Positions 9,458-18,624 are shown, counted from the first letter of the stretch. The stretch is 64,000 bases of DNA from Bacteroidota bacterium (GCA_013298715.1 JAAFIQ010000001.1:124001-188000), one strand, 5' to 3'. Notes: a model not told the origin generated them from the sequence alone. Numbers and translations: made by a program.

Positions 9458-10309
9458 ATGTCTGTAAAAAAGTATATTGATGTAGAGAAAGTTTTGCGTG
9501 AAAAATTGAAAGGTAAGTTTAAATTTTTGCCAAATTTTTTAGTGCTCTGGTTGAAGAATAAGCTACATGAAGATGAGATTAATGCTGGCATGGTGCATTT
9601 GGATAAGTTTGAAGGGCTAACGTTTAATAAAGAAGTATTAAAATTTTTTAATGTAAAAGTAGAATGCTATGGATTAGAAAATGTGCCAAAAAGTGGAGGA
9701 ATTATTGTAGCATCTAACCACCCGCTAGGTGGTTTAGACGGAATGGCATTAATACAAGCGGTAGGTGATGTGCGTGAAGATGTGCGTTTTATTGTGAACG
9801 ATGTATTAAAAAATATAAAAAACTATGGCGATGTTTTTGTGGGTGTGAACAAAGTTGGTAATGTAAAAAGTCGTGGTAGTTTGCAAACGGTAGAACAAGT
9901 TTATTCTACAGAAAGCGCCATACTAATTTTTCCGAGTGGATTGGTGAGTCGTAAATTCCCAGACGGGATAAGGGATTTGCCTTGGAATAAAAGTTTTATA
10001 AATAAATCAATTAAATACAACAAACCAATAGTGCCTGTTTTTATTGAAGGAGAGAACTCTAAGTTTTTTTACAATTTTGCCAAATGGCGCAAAAAATTTG
10101 GTATAAAAGCAAATATAGAAATGTTGTTTTTGCCAGATGAAATGTTTAAACAAAAAGGAAACACCATTAAAATACACTTTGGAAAAATTATTGAACCTAG
10201 TGTTTTTTACACAGAGCGCACACCACAAGAATGGACAGAAATTATGTACAAGTATTGTTACAGCGATAGTATAAAAAATGGTGTCAAATTAATTGAATTT
10301 GCACGGTGA
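9458..10309 (+). CDS. PlsC-like glycerolipid/aminolipid O-acyltransferase
   Basis: The 283-aa protein belongs to the lysophospholipid acyltransferase superfamily. It shows the catalytic block NHPLGGLDG (residues about 88-96) and downstream blocks IFPSGLVSR and KPIVPVFIEG. The spacing is H-x5-D rather than the canonical H-x4-D of PlsC. This NHPLGGLDG form is one I associate with Bacteroidota acyltransferases, including those thought to O-acylate ornithine or glycine lipids. Substrate is therefore uncertain: lysophosphatidate or a lyso-aminolipid. No membrane span is obvious apart from a hydrophobic patch near residues 25-32. It is transcribed toward DUF2480 and the two stops are 2 bp apart. 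Confidence 0.8.
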   Translation: MSVKKYIDVEKVLREKLKGKFKFLPNFLVLWLKNKLHEDEINAGMVHLDKFEGLTFNKEVLKFFNVKVECYGLENVPKSGGIIVASNHPLGGLDGMALIQAVGDVREDVRFIVNDVLKNIKNYGDVFVGVNKVGNVKSRGSLQTVEQVYSTESAILIFPSGLVSRKFPDGIRDLPWNKSFINKSIKYNKPIVPVFIEGENSKFFYNFAKWRKKFGIKANIEMLFLPDEMFKQKGNTIKIHFGKIIEPSVFYTERTPQEWTEIMYKYCYSDSIKNGVKLIEFAR

Positions 10310-10311
10310 TT

Positions 10312-10818
10312 TTATCTCTTTTTATAAAGCGGTACTGTGCTGCAAGGTTCGCCATACATAATGCTTTTGGCAACTGGCTTTAAAAAATTAGTAAGTTGTA
10401 TGTATGCATTTTTTGGTACATCAATTTTTCCGCAACCTTTTATAACAACACGTTTGTCTATATAGTCGTTTTGATTTATTTTTTGGAATGCTTCTTCAAA
10501 CAAAATTGTTTCCAATTCATTTAAGTTTCCAAAAACTACTTTTTTTGCAAACGGTTCAAGCTCCAATGCAAGCAACATGAATGCCCAAGTTGGAACAATA
10601 GCATCATTAGTACATGTTAATGCAACAAATTTATCTTGATACACGCGCCAATTATTCGTTTTTAAAAAATCTCTAAACTCTTTTTCTTTTAAAATTAATT
10701 CATGAAACAGCAAAGGCTTTATGTCAAATAAAACACGTTCACCAGCCAAATAATATTCTTCCAAATCAATTGTAACGATTCCACTTGAGGCTACTTTATT
10801 TGTTATTTCATTTTCCAT
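10312..10818 (-). CDS. DUF2480 family protein (last gene of the SUF operon)
   Basis: A 168-aa soluble protein that I recognise as DUF2480 from the N-terminal VTIDLEEYYLAGERVLFDIKP block and the C-terminal RVVIKGCGKIDVP and ITNFLKP-like pattern. Its biochemical role is unknown. In Bacteroidota this family commonly follows the SUF genes, and here it lies 38 bp after the DUF59/sufT-like gene on the same strand, so a link to Fe-S assembly or repair is inferred. It carries Cys residues in CGKIDVP and EPCSTVP that could bind metal, which is speculation. Confidence 0.85.
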   Translation of the reverse strand: MENEITNKVASSGIVTIDLEEYYLAGERVLFDIKPLLFHELILKEKEFRDFLKTNNWRVYQDKFVALTCTNDAIVPTWAFMLLALELEPFAKKVVFGNLNELETILFEEAFQKINQNDYIDKRVVIKGCGKIDVPKNAYIQLTNFLKPVAKSIMYGEPCSTVPLYKKR

Positions 10819-10856
10819 ATAATTATTAAAAACTATTCTGCTTCTGTAAGGTTTTA

Positions 10857-11186
10857 TTACATAAACCCAAGCTCCAATTGTGCTACTTCACTCATCATTT
10901 CTTTTTCCCAAGGCGGTTCAAAAGTAAGTTTTAAATCAACACTTTTTATATTTGGTAATAATTGTAATTTACTTTTAACATCGGCTGGCAAACTCTCTGC
11001 TACGGGGCAGTTGGGCGATGTAAGCGTCATTACAACATTTAGATGATTATCCTCTAATAACTCTAACTCATACATTAAACCAAGTTCCCAAATATCAACA
11101 GGAATTTCAGGATCGAAACAGGTTTTTATTTCGTCGATTATGCGTTGCATTAATTCGGTGTCTGTTGTTTTTATTATTGCGGGCAT
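10857..11186 (-). CDS. sufT: SufT-like DUF59 (MIP18 family) Fe-S assembly protein
   Basis: This 109-aa protein is a single MIP18/DUF59 domain. It has the family core: I-x-x-CFDPEIPVDIWELGLMYEL near the N-terminus and the conserved loop TSPNCPVAESL (about residues 57-67) with its cysteine. SufT proteins help mature Fe-S proteins and lie in SUF operons in many bacteria. It is 12 bp downstream of sufE, which supports the assignment. Phenylacetate-degradation PaaD is the other DUF59 family, but the context excludes it. Confidence 0.88.
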   Translation of the reverse strand: MPAIIKTTDTELMQRIIDEIKTCFDPEIPVDIWELGLMYELELLEDNHLNVVMTLTSPNCPVAESLPADVKSKLQLLPNIKSVDLKLTFEPPWEKEMMSEVAQLELGFM

Positions 11187-11198
11187 TTGTAATAGTTT

Positions 11199-11624
11199 TT
11201 ATTGTGGCTCATTATTTAATTGTTGTGCATCTTTTTTCATTCTTTCAATCATACTTACCAAACCGTTGGCGCGTGTAGGACTCAAATGTTCTATCAGTCC
11301 AATCTTTTTAATAAATCCTAATTCTGCGTTCAAAATTTCTGTTGCTGATTGATTACTAAGCACTCTTATCATTAACGCTACCATACCTTTAGTTATAATC
11401 GCATCACTATCTGCGGTGAAGTTAATTTTATTATCTTGTTGTTCAGAATGCAACCATACTCGGCTTTGGCAACCTTTAATTATTTTATCTTCCGTTTTAA
11501 ATTCTTCTTTAATTTTTGGTAGAGATTTTCCTAGATCAATTAAATGCTCGTACTTGGCTTCCCAATCGTCTCCAAAGATTTCAAATTCTTCAATTATTTC
11601 GTTTTCTATTTCGCTAATTGTCAT
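11199..11624 (-). CDS. sufE: SufE, sulfur-acceptor partner of cysteine desulfurase SufS
   Basis: SufE takes persulfide sulfur from SufS and passes it to the SufBCD scaffold. The 141-aa protein has the conserved active-site cysteine C52 in the motif IIKGCQSRVWL and the C-terminal SPTRANGLVSM helix typical of SufE. It starts 1 bp downstream of sufS. Length is normal (about 140). Confidence 0.96.
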   Translation of the reverse strand: MTISEIENEIIEEFEIFGDDWEAKYEHLIDLGKSLPKIKEEFKTEDKIIKGCQSRVWLHSEQQDNKINFTADSDAIITKGMVALMIRVLSNQSATEILNAELGFIKKIGLIEHLSPTRANGLVSMIERMKKDAQQLNNEPQ

Positions 11625-11625
11625 T

Positions 11626-12843
11626 TTAAGATAACATTTGAATTACTTTTTTTAACTTCTCAATAAAAAAATCTATTTCAGTTCTTGTATTATAAATTGC
11701 AAACGAAATTCTTATTGTACCTTGAATTCCTAAACAGTGCATTAAAGGTTGTGTGCAATGATGACCCGTGCGGACAGCTATTCCGTATTTATCTAACAAA
11801 GTACCAACATCAAACGGATGCTGATTTTTTACATTAAAAGAAATTACACCTGCTTTTATTTCTGCTCTGCCATAAATTTCAACTTCTGGTATTTCTTCTA
11901 ATTTTTTTTGAGCGTATTGCACCAAATCTAGTTCGTGGTTATAGATTGTATCGATTTTAATTTCGTTTATAAAATTTATTGCTTCTGCAAAACCAATAGC
12001 GCCACTAATATTAGGTGTACCGGGTTCAAAACGCAAAGCTCCTTCGGCATATTCTGTTTTATCGAAACTAACGGTTTTGATAGTTCCGCCACCAGTTTTA
12101 GATATTGGTAAATTTTGTAGCCATTTTTCGCTCATGCATAACATGCCAATACCTGTGGGTCCGTATATTTTGTGTGCGCTTGCTACAAAAAAATCTACAT
12201 CTAATTTTTGTAAGTCAATTGCCATGTGCGGTGCGGATTGTGCGCCATCAACTACAAGAACTAAATTGTATTTTTTTGCAAGAGTAGAAATTTTTTCAAT
12301 ATCAGTAATTAGTCCTAGCGTATTACTTACATGAGCGATTGCAATTACCTTGGTTTTATTTGTTATTAAAGATTCTAATTTATCTAAATCTAATTGTTGA
12401 TTTTCTAATAAAGGAATTATTTTTAAAGTTCCATTATTACGTTCTGCCCACAACTGCCAAGGTAAAATGTTTGAATGGTGTTCGTAGGAAGATAAAATAA
12501 TTTCATCGCCATTATTTAAAACGCCATTTGCCAAACCTTGTGCAATAATATTTATGCTATCTGTTGTTCCTGAAGTAAAGATTAATTGCTGAGGGTTTTC
12601 AATATTAAAATAATTGGCAATTGTTGTACGTGCATTTTCAAATTGTTCGGTTGCAGTTCTGCTAAGTGTATGAACACCGCGGTGAATATTTGAGTTTGAA
12701 GTTTTGTAATAATTTGAAATTGTATCAATTACCCTAATTGGTTTTTGGCTAGTGGCGCCATTATCAAAATAAATTAGTTGATTACCATTTATTTTTTGGT
12801 TAAGAATTGGGAATTGATTACGTATTTCGTTTATATTAAGCAT
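11626..12843 (-). CDS. sufS: Cysteine desulfurase SufS
   Basis: SufS is a PLP-dependent type II cysteine desulfurase that frees sulfur from cysteine as a persulfide. The 405-aa protein shows the PLP lysine K225 in SAHKIYGPTG, the upstream HVSNTLG and VDGAQSAPH blocks, and the catalytic cysteine C363 in RTGHHCTQPLMHC. The RTGHHCxQP loop identifies SufS rather than IscS. Its ATG overlaps the last base of the upstream Fic gene stop (TAATG). Confidence 0.97.
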   Translation of the reverse strand: MLNINEIRNQFPILNQKINGNQLIYFDNGATSQKPIRVIDTISNYYKTSNSNIHRGVHTLSRTATEQFENARTTIANYFNIENPQQLIFTSGTTDSINIIAQGLANGVLNNGDEIILSSYEHHSNILPWQLWAERNNGTLKIIPLLENQQLDLDKLESLITNKTKVIAIAHVSNTLGLITDIEKISTLAKKYNLVLVVDGAQSAPHMAIDLQKLDVDFFVASAHKIYGPTGIGMLCMSEKWLQNLPISKTGGGTIKTVSFDKTEYAEGALRFEPGTPNISGAIGFAEAINFINEIKIDTIYNHELDLVQYAQKKLEEIPEVEIYGRAEIKAGVISFNVKNQHPFDVGTLLDKYGIAVRTGHHCTQPLMHCLGIQGTIRISFAIYNTRTEIDFFIEKLKKVIQMLS

Positions 12844-13616
12844 TAATTTTGTAATGAATATGGAAGCATTAGAAGAAATGGAAGGGCTTTGTTGTAATCA
12901 CATGAATAGTAATCAAAACCAATAGATAAATTTTTATAATAATCATTTCTATTTTCAAAATAAAATTTTTCTGATTCTATCATCCAAGCCTTTTCAAAAA
13001 TAAAATGACTTAAAAACCACTTCTCCAATAATCTTCCTGCACGGCCATTTCCGTCATTAAACGGATGTAATTTTTCAAAGACTAAATGTACCAAAGCTGC
13101 ATAATAAAAAATCTGATGTAGGTTTAATTCTTGATTTAATAAAAAATCAATCTCTTTAAAAAATTTATCAAATTCTTTTTTTAATTCTATAGCATCGATT
13201 GCAACATAAACAACTCCAGATTTACCTCCAATTACTACATTTCCTTTTCGGATTTTTCCTTGAAATGAAGGAATTAAAAATTGCTTAGATAGAATTTTAT
13301 GAGCCTGCAAAAATGTTTTTTTTGTGAGCTCGTTCTTTTTACCAAATTGATAAGCAGCTACTAAATCATTTATCTCTTTAATCTCTTTGGTTTCTTTTAA
13401 TGCTTTACTTGATGTGTATTTCAAAAATGAATCTAGGCTAGTTGTGTTGCCCTCAATATTAGAAGAATAAGCAGAGGCAGAAGCCTCGTAGAAATCGAAA
13501 TTAAACGGTAATTCCACTTTTTTTTGATTATTTATATTAGTAAGCAAATCAAAATCTATTGAATTTTTATAAGATTCAAACAAATCAACATTTAATATTG
13601 TTAACTCTTTAAACAC
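12843..13616 (-). CDS. Fic family protein inserted between sufD and sufS
   Basis: Fic proteins usually transfer AMP from ATP to a target hydroxyl. The complete Fic motif HPFNDGNGRAGR spans residues 184-195. An N-terminal SSNIEG (residues 51-56) matches the class II inhibitory motif (S/T)xxxE(G/N), which blocks ATP binding in cis, so the enzyme is predicted to be self-inhibited. The frame starts with GTG directly after the sufD stop (TAA-GTG), and there is no ATG for most of the protein. The stop overlaps the sufS ATG. No DNA-binding domain is apparent. Its target and any relation to Fe-S assembly are unknown. Confidence 0.92.
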   Translation of the reverse strand: MFKELTILNVDLFESYKNSIDFDLLTNINNQKKVELPFNFDFYEASASAYSSNIEGNTTSLDSFLKYTSSKALKETKEIKEINDLVAAYQFGKKNELTKKTFLQAHKILSKQFLIPSFQGKIRKGNVVIGGKSGVVYVAIDAIELKKEFDKFFKEIDFLLNQELNLHQIFYYAALVHLVFEKLHPFNDGNGRAGRLLEKWFLSHFIFEKAWMIESEKFYFENRNDYYKNLSIGFDYYSCDYNKALPFLLMLPYSLQN

Positions 13617-14888
13617 TTAAATCAAATTCAATTTTTGTTCTACCAAATTTTTTAACGATTCAATTTTAATTTTATCAATTACTTCACCAGCAAATGCGTT
13701 TAGTAATAATTTTTTTGCGCTTTCTTTCCCAATACCACGCGCATGTAAATAAAACATAGCTTCTTCTTCAATTTTTCCAGTTGAAGTTCCGTGTGAACAT
13801 TTTACATCGTCGGCATAAATTTCTAATTGAGGTTTTGTGTTAATGGTTGCATCATCGCTCAATAAAATATTTTTGCTACTTTGGTAAGCATTTGTTTTTT
13901 GAGCATCTTTTCTAACGTAAATTTTTCCGTTAAAAACACCCGTGCTTTTATCATCAATAATTCCTTTGTACAGTTCGTTACTTTCACAATGCGGCATTTG
14001 ATGATCCATTAAGGTATGATTATCTACTAGCTGTGTACCGTTAGTTTTAAATAAACCATTTAAGTGCGCTTCGCAGTTTGAATCCGCTAAAACCACATTG
14101 TGATTATTACGCACAAGCTGCCCACTTAATGTAATTGTTGTGTTATTATAATTAGCGTGCTTGCTTACTTTCACTTGATTAGTAACAACAGCGTAACCAT
14201 TTTCTTTTTCATCTTGAATGGTATAACATTCTAGCTTGGCATTTGTAGCTAAAAACTTTTCGCTCACAAAATTGGTAAAAGCTTTTGCATTACTAAGATT
14301 TATTTGATGTTCAATAATAGTTGCGTCTGCACCTTCTTGTAACTCAATTATATTTCGTGTATTAATAATGCTTTCTGCACTAACAGAATTAATATATAAA
14401 ATATGAATAGGAATTTGTAAAGCAGTGTTTTTTTGCACTTGCAAATGAAAACCATTTCCTGAAAAAGCGGTATTTAAAGCTATAAAGGAGTCACTTTCTA
14501 CATTGGCAATTGAAGCTATCATCTGCTTTGTTTCACTATCTGCGTTATTAAACGCACTTATGTGCAAACCTTTGAGGATTATTTTATCACTTAATTCCTC
14601 TGAATAATTTCCATTTACAACAACAATAGTAATTGTATCTTCCAGTTTATATTCTGAAATAGTTTTTACTTCTGAGAATTGTTGTGATATATTTTTAAAT
14701 TCTTTTTTAAGAATGGCATCTACATTACAATATTTATAATCTTCATGTTTATTGGTGGGTATCCCTTTTTCTTCTAAAAAAAATAAAGCCTTTGTTAGAG
14801 CTGTATCATTAATAAAATTAACTTTTCCGGCACTTGACGAAATTTTTTCGATGAGCAATTGGGCAGTATGTGTTTTTTCTACTATCAT
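13617..14888 (-). CDS. sufD: SufD, subunit of the SufBCD Fe-S scaffold
   Basis: SufD pairs with SufB on the SufC ATPase dimer to build Fe-S clusters. The 423-aa protein has a variable N-terminus and the conserved beta-helix core ending in DDVKCSHGTSTGKI and EEEAMFYLHARGI. The histidine and cysteine of KCSHGTS belong to the SufB-SufD interface in E. coli. It starts 1 bp downstream of the DUF2442 gene and ends exactly where the Fic gene begins. Confidence 0.95.
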   Translation of the reverse strand: MIVEKTHTAQLLIEKISSSAGKVNFINDTALTKALFFLEEKGIPTNKHEDYKYCNVDAILKKEFKNISQQFSEVKTISEYKLEDTITIVVVNGNYSEELSDKIILKGLHISAFNNADSETKQMIASIANVESDSFIALNTAFSGNGFHLQVQKNTALQIPIHILYINSVSAESIINTRNIIELQEGADATIIEHQINLSNAKAFTNFVSEKFLATNAKLECYTIQDEKENGYAVVTNQVKVSKHANYNNTTITLSGQLVRNNHNVVLADSNCEAHLNGLFKTNGTQLVDNHTLMDHQMPHCESNELYKGIIDDKSTGVFNGKIYVRKDAQKTNAYQSSKNILLSDDATINTKPQLEIYADDVKCSHGTSTGKIEEEAMFYLHARGIGKESAKKLLLNAFAGEVIDKIKIESLKNLVEQKLNLI

Positions 14889-14889
14889 G

Positions 14890-15138
14890 TTATGCGTTTT
14901 TGTATAATGAATCCGGACAAAAATCTAAGCCATTATCCCAATATATTGTTTCCCATTCTGGGTGTAGTAAAACAGTTTTAAAATATTCTTTATTTAATAA
15001 TTTTAAATATTTACTATCTGGTGTTGTGGCTTTGCTTTTTAATTTTTGCTCAAAATCAATCCATTTTATTTCATTATTATCAAATAAAATATTTAATTTA
15101 AAGTCAGAAATTTCTAATATTTTTTTTATCGTTCTCAT
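14890..15138 (-). CDS. DUF2442 family protein, partner of DUF4160
   Basis: An 82-aa protein starting at the ATG at 15138, which overlaps the stop of the DUF4160 gene (TAATG). A longer in-frame reading starting at 15195 would run through the DUF4160 gene and is unlikely. The sequence resembles DUF2442 in the pattern LNILFDNNEIKWIDF and the C-terminal WDNGLDFCPDSLY. DUF2442 genes commonly neighbour DUF4160 genes and the pair is widely suspected to be a toxin-antitoxin module; this is association, not proof. It lies inside the SUF operon between sufC and sufD. Confidence 0.8.
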   Translation of the reverse strand: MRTIKKILEISDFKLNILFDNNEIKWIDFEQKLKSKATTPDSKYLKLLNKEYFKTVLLHPEWETIYWDNGLDFCPDSLYKNA

Positions 15139-15401
15139 TATTGCAAAGGGTTTATTTTTACCAAATTTGGATTTTCTTTTTGAGACTCTATCCAATTTAA
15201 CTCAAGTTCTTCTCTATGAAGTTCCGCCCATGCCTGTACCAACCTCAGTTGCTTTAACGGCAATTCACCTTCTAAAACATTTCCATTAGAAATTAGTATT
15301 AATGCTTTGAATTCATTGTAACGAATATGAAAATGAGGCGGGTTATGGTCATCCGCATACATAGTAATGATAATTCCAAAAAATCTACAAATTTCAGGCA
15401 T
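15138..15401 (-). CDS. DUF4160 family protein, putative toxin-antitoxin component
   Basis: This 87-aa protein has the DUF4160 signature: MPEICRFFGIIITMYADDHNPPHFHIRY at its N-terminus is summarised by its key elements YADDH, N-PPHFH and the downstream LPLKQLRLVQAW. I chose the ATG at 15401, 4 bp after sufC. A TTG at 15413 would overlap sufC by 8 bp. The histidine-rich HNPPHFHIR segment could be catalytic or metal binding, but no activity is established. It is coupled to DUF2442 through TAATG. Confidence 0.82.
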   Translation of the reverse strand: MPEICRFFGIIITMYADDHNPPHFHIRYNEFKALILISNGNVLEGELPLKQLRLVQAWAELHREELELNWIESQKENPNLVKINPLQ

Positions 15402-15405
15402 AATT

Positions 15406-16164
15406 TTAATCAACTAATTCAAATTGTTTTTTAATCTCGTCGTAACCCTTTTCTTCGAGCTCTAACGCTAATTCTTTCCCACCACTTTTTACAATTTTAC
15501 CTTTATACAAAATATGTACAAAATCTGGAACAATATGCTCTAACAAACGTTGGTAGTGCGTAATAACAATGTAAGCGTTTTCTTTGGTTTTTAGTTTGTT
15601 TACTCCGCTAGCAACAATGCGCAAAGCATCAATATCTAATCCACTATCAGTTTCATCTAAGATTGCCAATTTAGGTTCAAGCATTGCCATTTGAAAAATC
15701 TCATTACGTTTTTTTTCGCCACCGCTAAAGCCTTCGTTAACACTGCGTCCGGTTAGTTTACCATCTAACTCCACTAATTTTTGTTTTTCTTTTACTAAAG
15801 CTAAAAAATCTTTTGCTGGCATTTCTTCTTTGCCATGATAGGCTCTAATTTCGTTTATAGCCGTTTTTAAAAAATTAATGTTGCTTACTCCAGGTATTTC
15901 TACAGGATATTGAAATGCTAAAAACAAACCTTCGCGCGCTCTATCTTCTGCACTCATTTCTAGCAGTTCTTTACCATTAAATGTTACTTCTCCTTGCGTA
16001 ATTTCATAATCTTCTCTACCAGCTAAGACGCTTGACAGAGTTGATTTTCCAGACCCATTTGGTCCCATTATTGCGTGAACTTCGCCAGCTTTTACTTCTA
16101 AATTAATACCACGCAAAATTTCTTTTCCATCAATTGATGCGTTTAGGTTTTTTATTGTTATCAT
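15406..16164 (-). CDS. sufC: SufC, ATPase subunit of the SufBCD complex
   Basis: SufC is a cytosolic ABC-type ATPase that drives conformational change in SufB-SufD. The 252-aa protein has Walker A GPNGSGKST (residues 34-42), the ABC signature FSGGEKKR and Walker B LAILDETDSGLD. It starts inside the 3' end of the RhuM-Fic gene with a 4-bp ATGA overlap. Confidence 0.97.
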   Translation of the reverse strand: MITIKNLNASIDGKEILRGINLEVKAGEVHAIMGPNGSGKSTLSSVLAGREDYEITQGEVTFNGKELLEMSAEDRAREGLFLAFQYPVEIPGVSNINFLKTAINEIRAYHGKEEMPAKDFLALVKEKQKLVELDGKLTGRSVNEGFSGGEKKRNEIFQMAMLEPKLAILDETDSGLDIDALRIVASGVNKLKTKENAYIVITHYQRLLEHIVPDFVHILYKGKIVKSGGKELALELEEKGYDEIKKQFELVD

Positions 16165-17027
16165 TTATTGTTGATTAAATTGATGATTAATTTTATAAAT
16201 AGTTCTTTATCATTAGGATTACTTTGCGCGACTAATAATGCCAAAGCAACTAATCCGTTATCGTTAATTTTTATTTGATTGTTTTTATTAAGGTGATATT
16301 TATTTTTTTCTAAAAACCAAACAAATAAAAATGCACCTATGCGTTTGTTACCATCACTAAACGGATGGTTTTTTATAATTAAATATAATAAATTAGCAGC
16401 TTGTTCTTCAATACTTGAGTATAAATATTGCCCATCAAAGGTTTGTAAAATATTTCCTAATATCCCTTTAAAGCTATCATCTTTTTCGTTACCAAATAAG
16501 TTGCCAATTTCATCTGTAATACTTAACTGTTTTTTTAAACCTTCAATTGCAAATTTAGCTTCGTTATATTTTATCTCATAAACAATAATTGATGTAAGAT
16601 TGTCCTCACCTAAACTATTTGAATCGAATTTATTTAAAAGTATAAATGATGAAGTATAATTTGATAAAATATTCAGCAACCCTTCTATTTCTTTTTGTGA
16701 AATAGTTTCATCTATTTTTGTATCGGAAATTATTTTTACAATTTGTTCGAGTTGTTTTAAACGCTCATTATTAATCGCTTTACCCTTTACTAAATAATCA
16801 GTTAATCGCTTGGTTGCCCATTGCCTAAATTGGGTACCTCGCTTTGATTTTACACGGTATCCTACTGATATGATAACATCTAAGTTATAAAAATATGACG
16901 GTTTGTCAGAAAAGTCGGGATTTCCGACTTTTCTCCTAACAAGCGATTTATCCAATTCACCTTCTTGAAAAATGTGGCTAATATGTTCATTTACAGTGGT
17001 TCTGCCCCGCTCAAAAAGCAAACCCAT
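16161..17027 (-). CDS. RhuM-Fic/Doc fusion protein, possible start-codon defect
   Basis: From the ATG at 17027 the protein has 288 aa: an N-terminal RhuM-like (virulence RhuM) region with NEHISHIFQEGEL and the helix-rich RQWATKRLTDYL, a linker, and a C-terminal Fic/Doc domain with HPFSDGNKRIGAFLF (catalytic H221). RhuM-like domains normally begin some 30 residues earlier. The same frame stays open up to 17126 and encodes that missing segment (IFTSADNQIEL, ETVWLTAEQMG), but contains no ATG, GTG or TTG. An ATA at 17123 sits where the family's initiator would be. The gene may use ATA, start internally with a shortened domain, or be inactive. It lies between sufB and sufC and ends in a 4-bp overlap with sufC. 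Confidence 0.82.
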   Translation of the reverse strand: MGLLFERGRTTVNEHISHIFQEGELDKSLVRRKVGNPDFSDKPSYFYNLDVIISVGYRVKSKRGTQFRQWATKRLTDYLVKGKAINNERLKQLEQIVKIISDTKIDETISQKEIEGLLNILSNYTSSFILLNKFDSNSLGEDNLTSIIVYEIKYNEAKFAIEGLKKQLSITDEIGNLFGNEKDDSFKGILGNILQTFDGQYLYSSIEEQAANLLYLIIKNHPFSDGNKRIGAFLFVWFLEKNKYHLNKNNQIKINDNGLVALALLVAQSNPNDKELFIKLIINLINNK

Positions 17028-17167
17028 CTGCTCAGCAGTTAACCATACCGTTTCCTCATCAAAATTTACTTTTAATTCAATTTGATTATCAGCCGATGTA
17101 AATATTTCTATTTGCGATTCTATTTTTTAATTTTGTTAGTTAAGAAATCACCATTCCAATTTATAAT

Positions 17168-18622
17168 TTATCCTACTGAGCCCTCTAAAGAAATAGCCAA
17201 CAATTTTTGTGCTTCTACTGCAAATTCCATTGGCAATTTATTTAATACTTCTTTGCAATAGCCATTTACAATTAAGGCAATGGCTTTTTCATTATCAATG
17301 CCACGTTGTTTGCAATAAAATAATTGATCTTCTCCAATTTTACTGGTTGTGGCTTCGTGCTCTACAATGCCTGTTTTGTCTTTAATTTCAATGTAAGGAA
17401 ATGTGTGTGCTCCACATTTATCGCCCATTAACAAACTATCGCATTGACTAAAGTTCCGAGCATTGGTGGCACCTTTACGCACCTGCACCAACCCTCTGTA
17501 ACTATTGTTACTAAAGCCTGCACTTATTCCTTTTGAAATTATGGTTGAGCGCGAGTTTTTACCAATATGAATCATTTTGGTGCCAGTATCTGCTTCTTGT
17601 TTATTGTTTGTAACTGCAACCGAATAAAATTCACCAACCGAATTGTTTCCTTTTAAAATTACTGAAGGATATTTCCATGTAATAGCAGAGCCTGTTTCTA
17701 CTTGGGTCCAGCTAATTTTTGAATTATCTTCTAAACAAATACCACGCTTAGTAACAAAATTATAAATGCCGCCTTTACCATCTTTATCACCTGGATACCA
17801 GTTTTGTACCGTGCTGTATTTTACCTCAGCATCTTTGTGAGATATTATCTCTACCACCGCTGCGTGTAATTGATTTTCATCACGTTGTGGCGCGGTACAA
17901 CCTTCTAAATAAGAAACATACGAGCCTTCATCAGCAACAATCAATGTGCGCTCAAACTGCCCTGTACCGCTTGAATTAATACGGAAATATGTTGACAATT
18001 CCATAGGACAACGCACTCCCTTTGGTATATAACAAAACGAACCATCGCTAAATACGGCCGCATTTAAAGCTGCGTAATAATTATCGGTGTAGGGCACAAC
18101 CATGCCCATGTATTTTTTTATAAGTTCAGGGTGTTCTTGCACAGCTTCGCTAAACGAACAAAAAATAATTCCTTTTTCTAAAAGTGTTTCTCTAAATGTT
18201 GTTTTTACTGAAACACTGTCAAACACAGCATCTACAGCAATGTTAGATTGCACACCTGATAAGCGTTTTTGTTCTTCTAGACTAATGCCAAGCTTTGCAA
18301 AGGTTTTTAGAAGTTCAGGATCAACTTCATCCAAACTTTTTAATTCGGGTTTTACTTTTGGAGCAGAGTAATAGCTAATGTTTTGAAAATCGATTTTTGG
18401 ATACGGTAAATGTGCCCAATTGTTTGGTTCTGCCATGGTTTGCCAATGACGGAAAGCTTTAAGGCGCGATTCCAACATCCACTCGGGTTCGTTTTTCTTT
18501 TTTGATAATGCGGCAACTACAGCCTCGTTTAAGCCTGGAGCAAAGGTTTCGGTGTCAATATCCGTTATAAAACCCCACTCGTAATCTTTATTAATATGTT
18601 CTTGTAATACTTCGTTTGCCAT
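17168..18622 (-). CDS. sufB: SufB, scaffold subunit of the SufBCD complex
   Basis: SufB is the main site of Fe-S cluster assembly in the SUF system. The 484-aa protein carries blocks typical of Suf[36 protein letters not shown], and near the C-terminus [17 protein letters not shown] and [17 protein letters not shown]. The cysteine in [10 protein letters not shown] matches the conserved SufB cysteine that helps hold the nascent cluster. It begins 2 bp after the nucleotidyltransferase gene. Confidence 0.97.
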   Translation of the reverse strand: MANEVLQEHINKDYEWGFITDIDTETFAPGLNEAVVAALSKKKNEPEWMLESRLKAFRHWQTMAEPNNWAHLPYPKIDFQNISYYSAPKVKPELKSLDEVDPELLKTFAKLGISLEEQKRLSGVQSNIAVDAVFDSVSVKTTFRETLLEKGIIFCSFSEAVQEHPELIKKYMGMVVPYTDNYYAALNAAVFSDGSFCYIPKGVRCPMELSTYFRINSSGTGQFERTLIVADEGSYVSYLEGCTAPQRDENQLHAAVVEIISHKDAEVKYSTVQNWYPGDKDGKGGIYNFVTKRGICLEDNSKISWTQVETGSAITWKYPSVILKGNNSVGEFYSVAVTNNKQEADTGTKMIHIGKNSRSTIISKGISAGFSNNSYRGLVQVRKGATNARNFSQCDSLLMGDKCGAHTFPYIEIKDKTGIVEHEATTSKIGEDQLFYCKQRGIDNEKAIALIVNGYCKEVLNKLPMEFAVEAQKLLAISLEGSVG

Positions 18623-18624
18623 TT

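Noticed and set aside
15139-15195. Upstream extension of the DUF2442 gene
   Set aside because: It would run through the 3' end of the DUF4160 gene; the TAATG junction and family start support the ATG at 15138.
14870-15289. Plus-strand frame of 139 codons opposite sufD/DUF2442/DUF4160
   Set aside because: It is antisense to three recognised genes and has no family features of its own.
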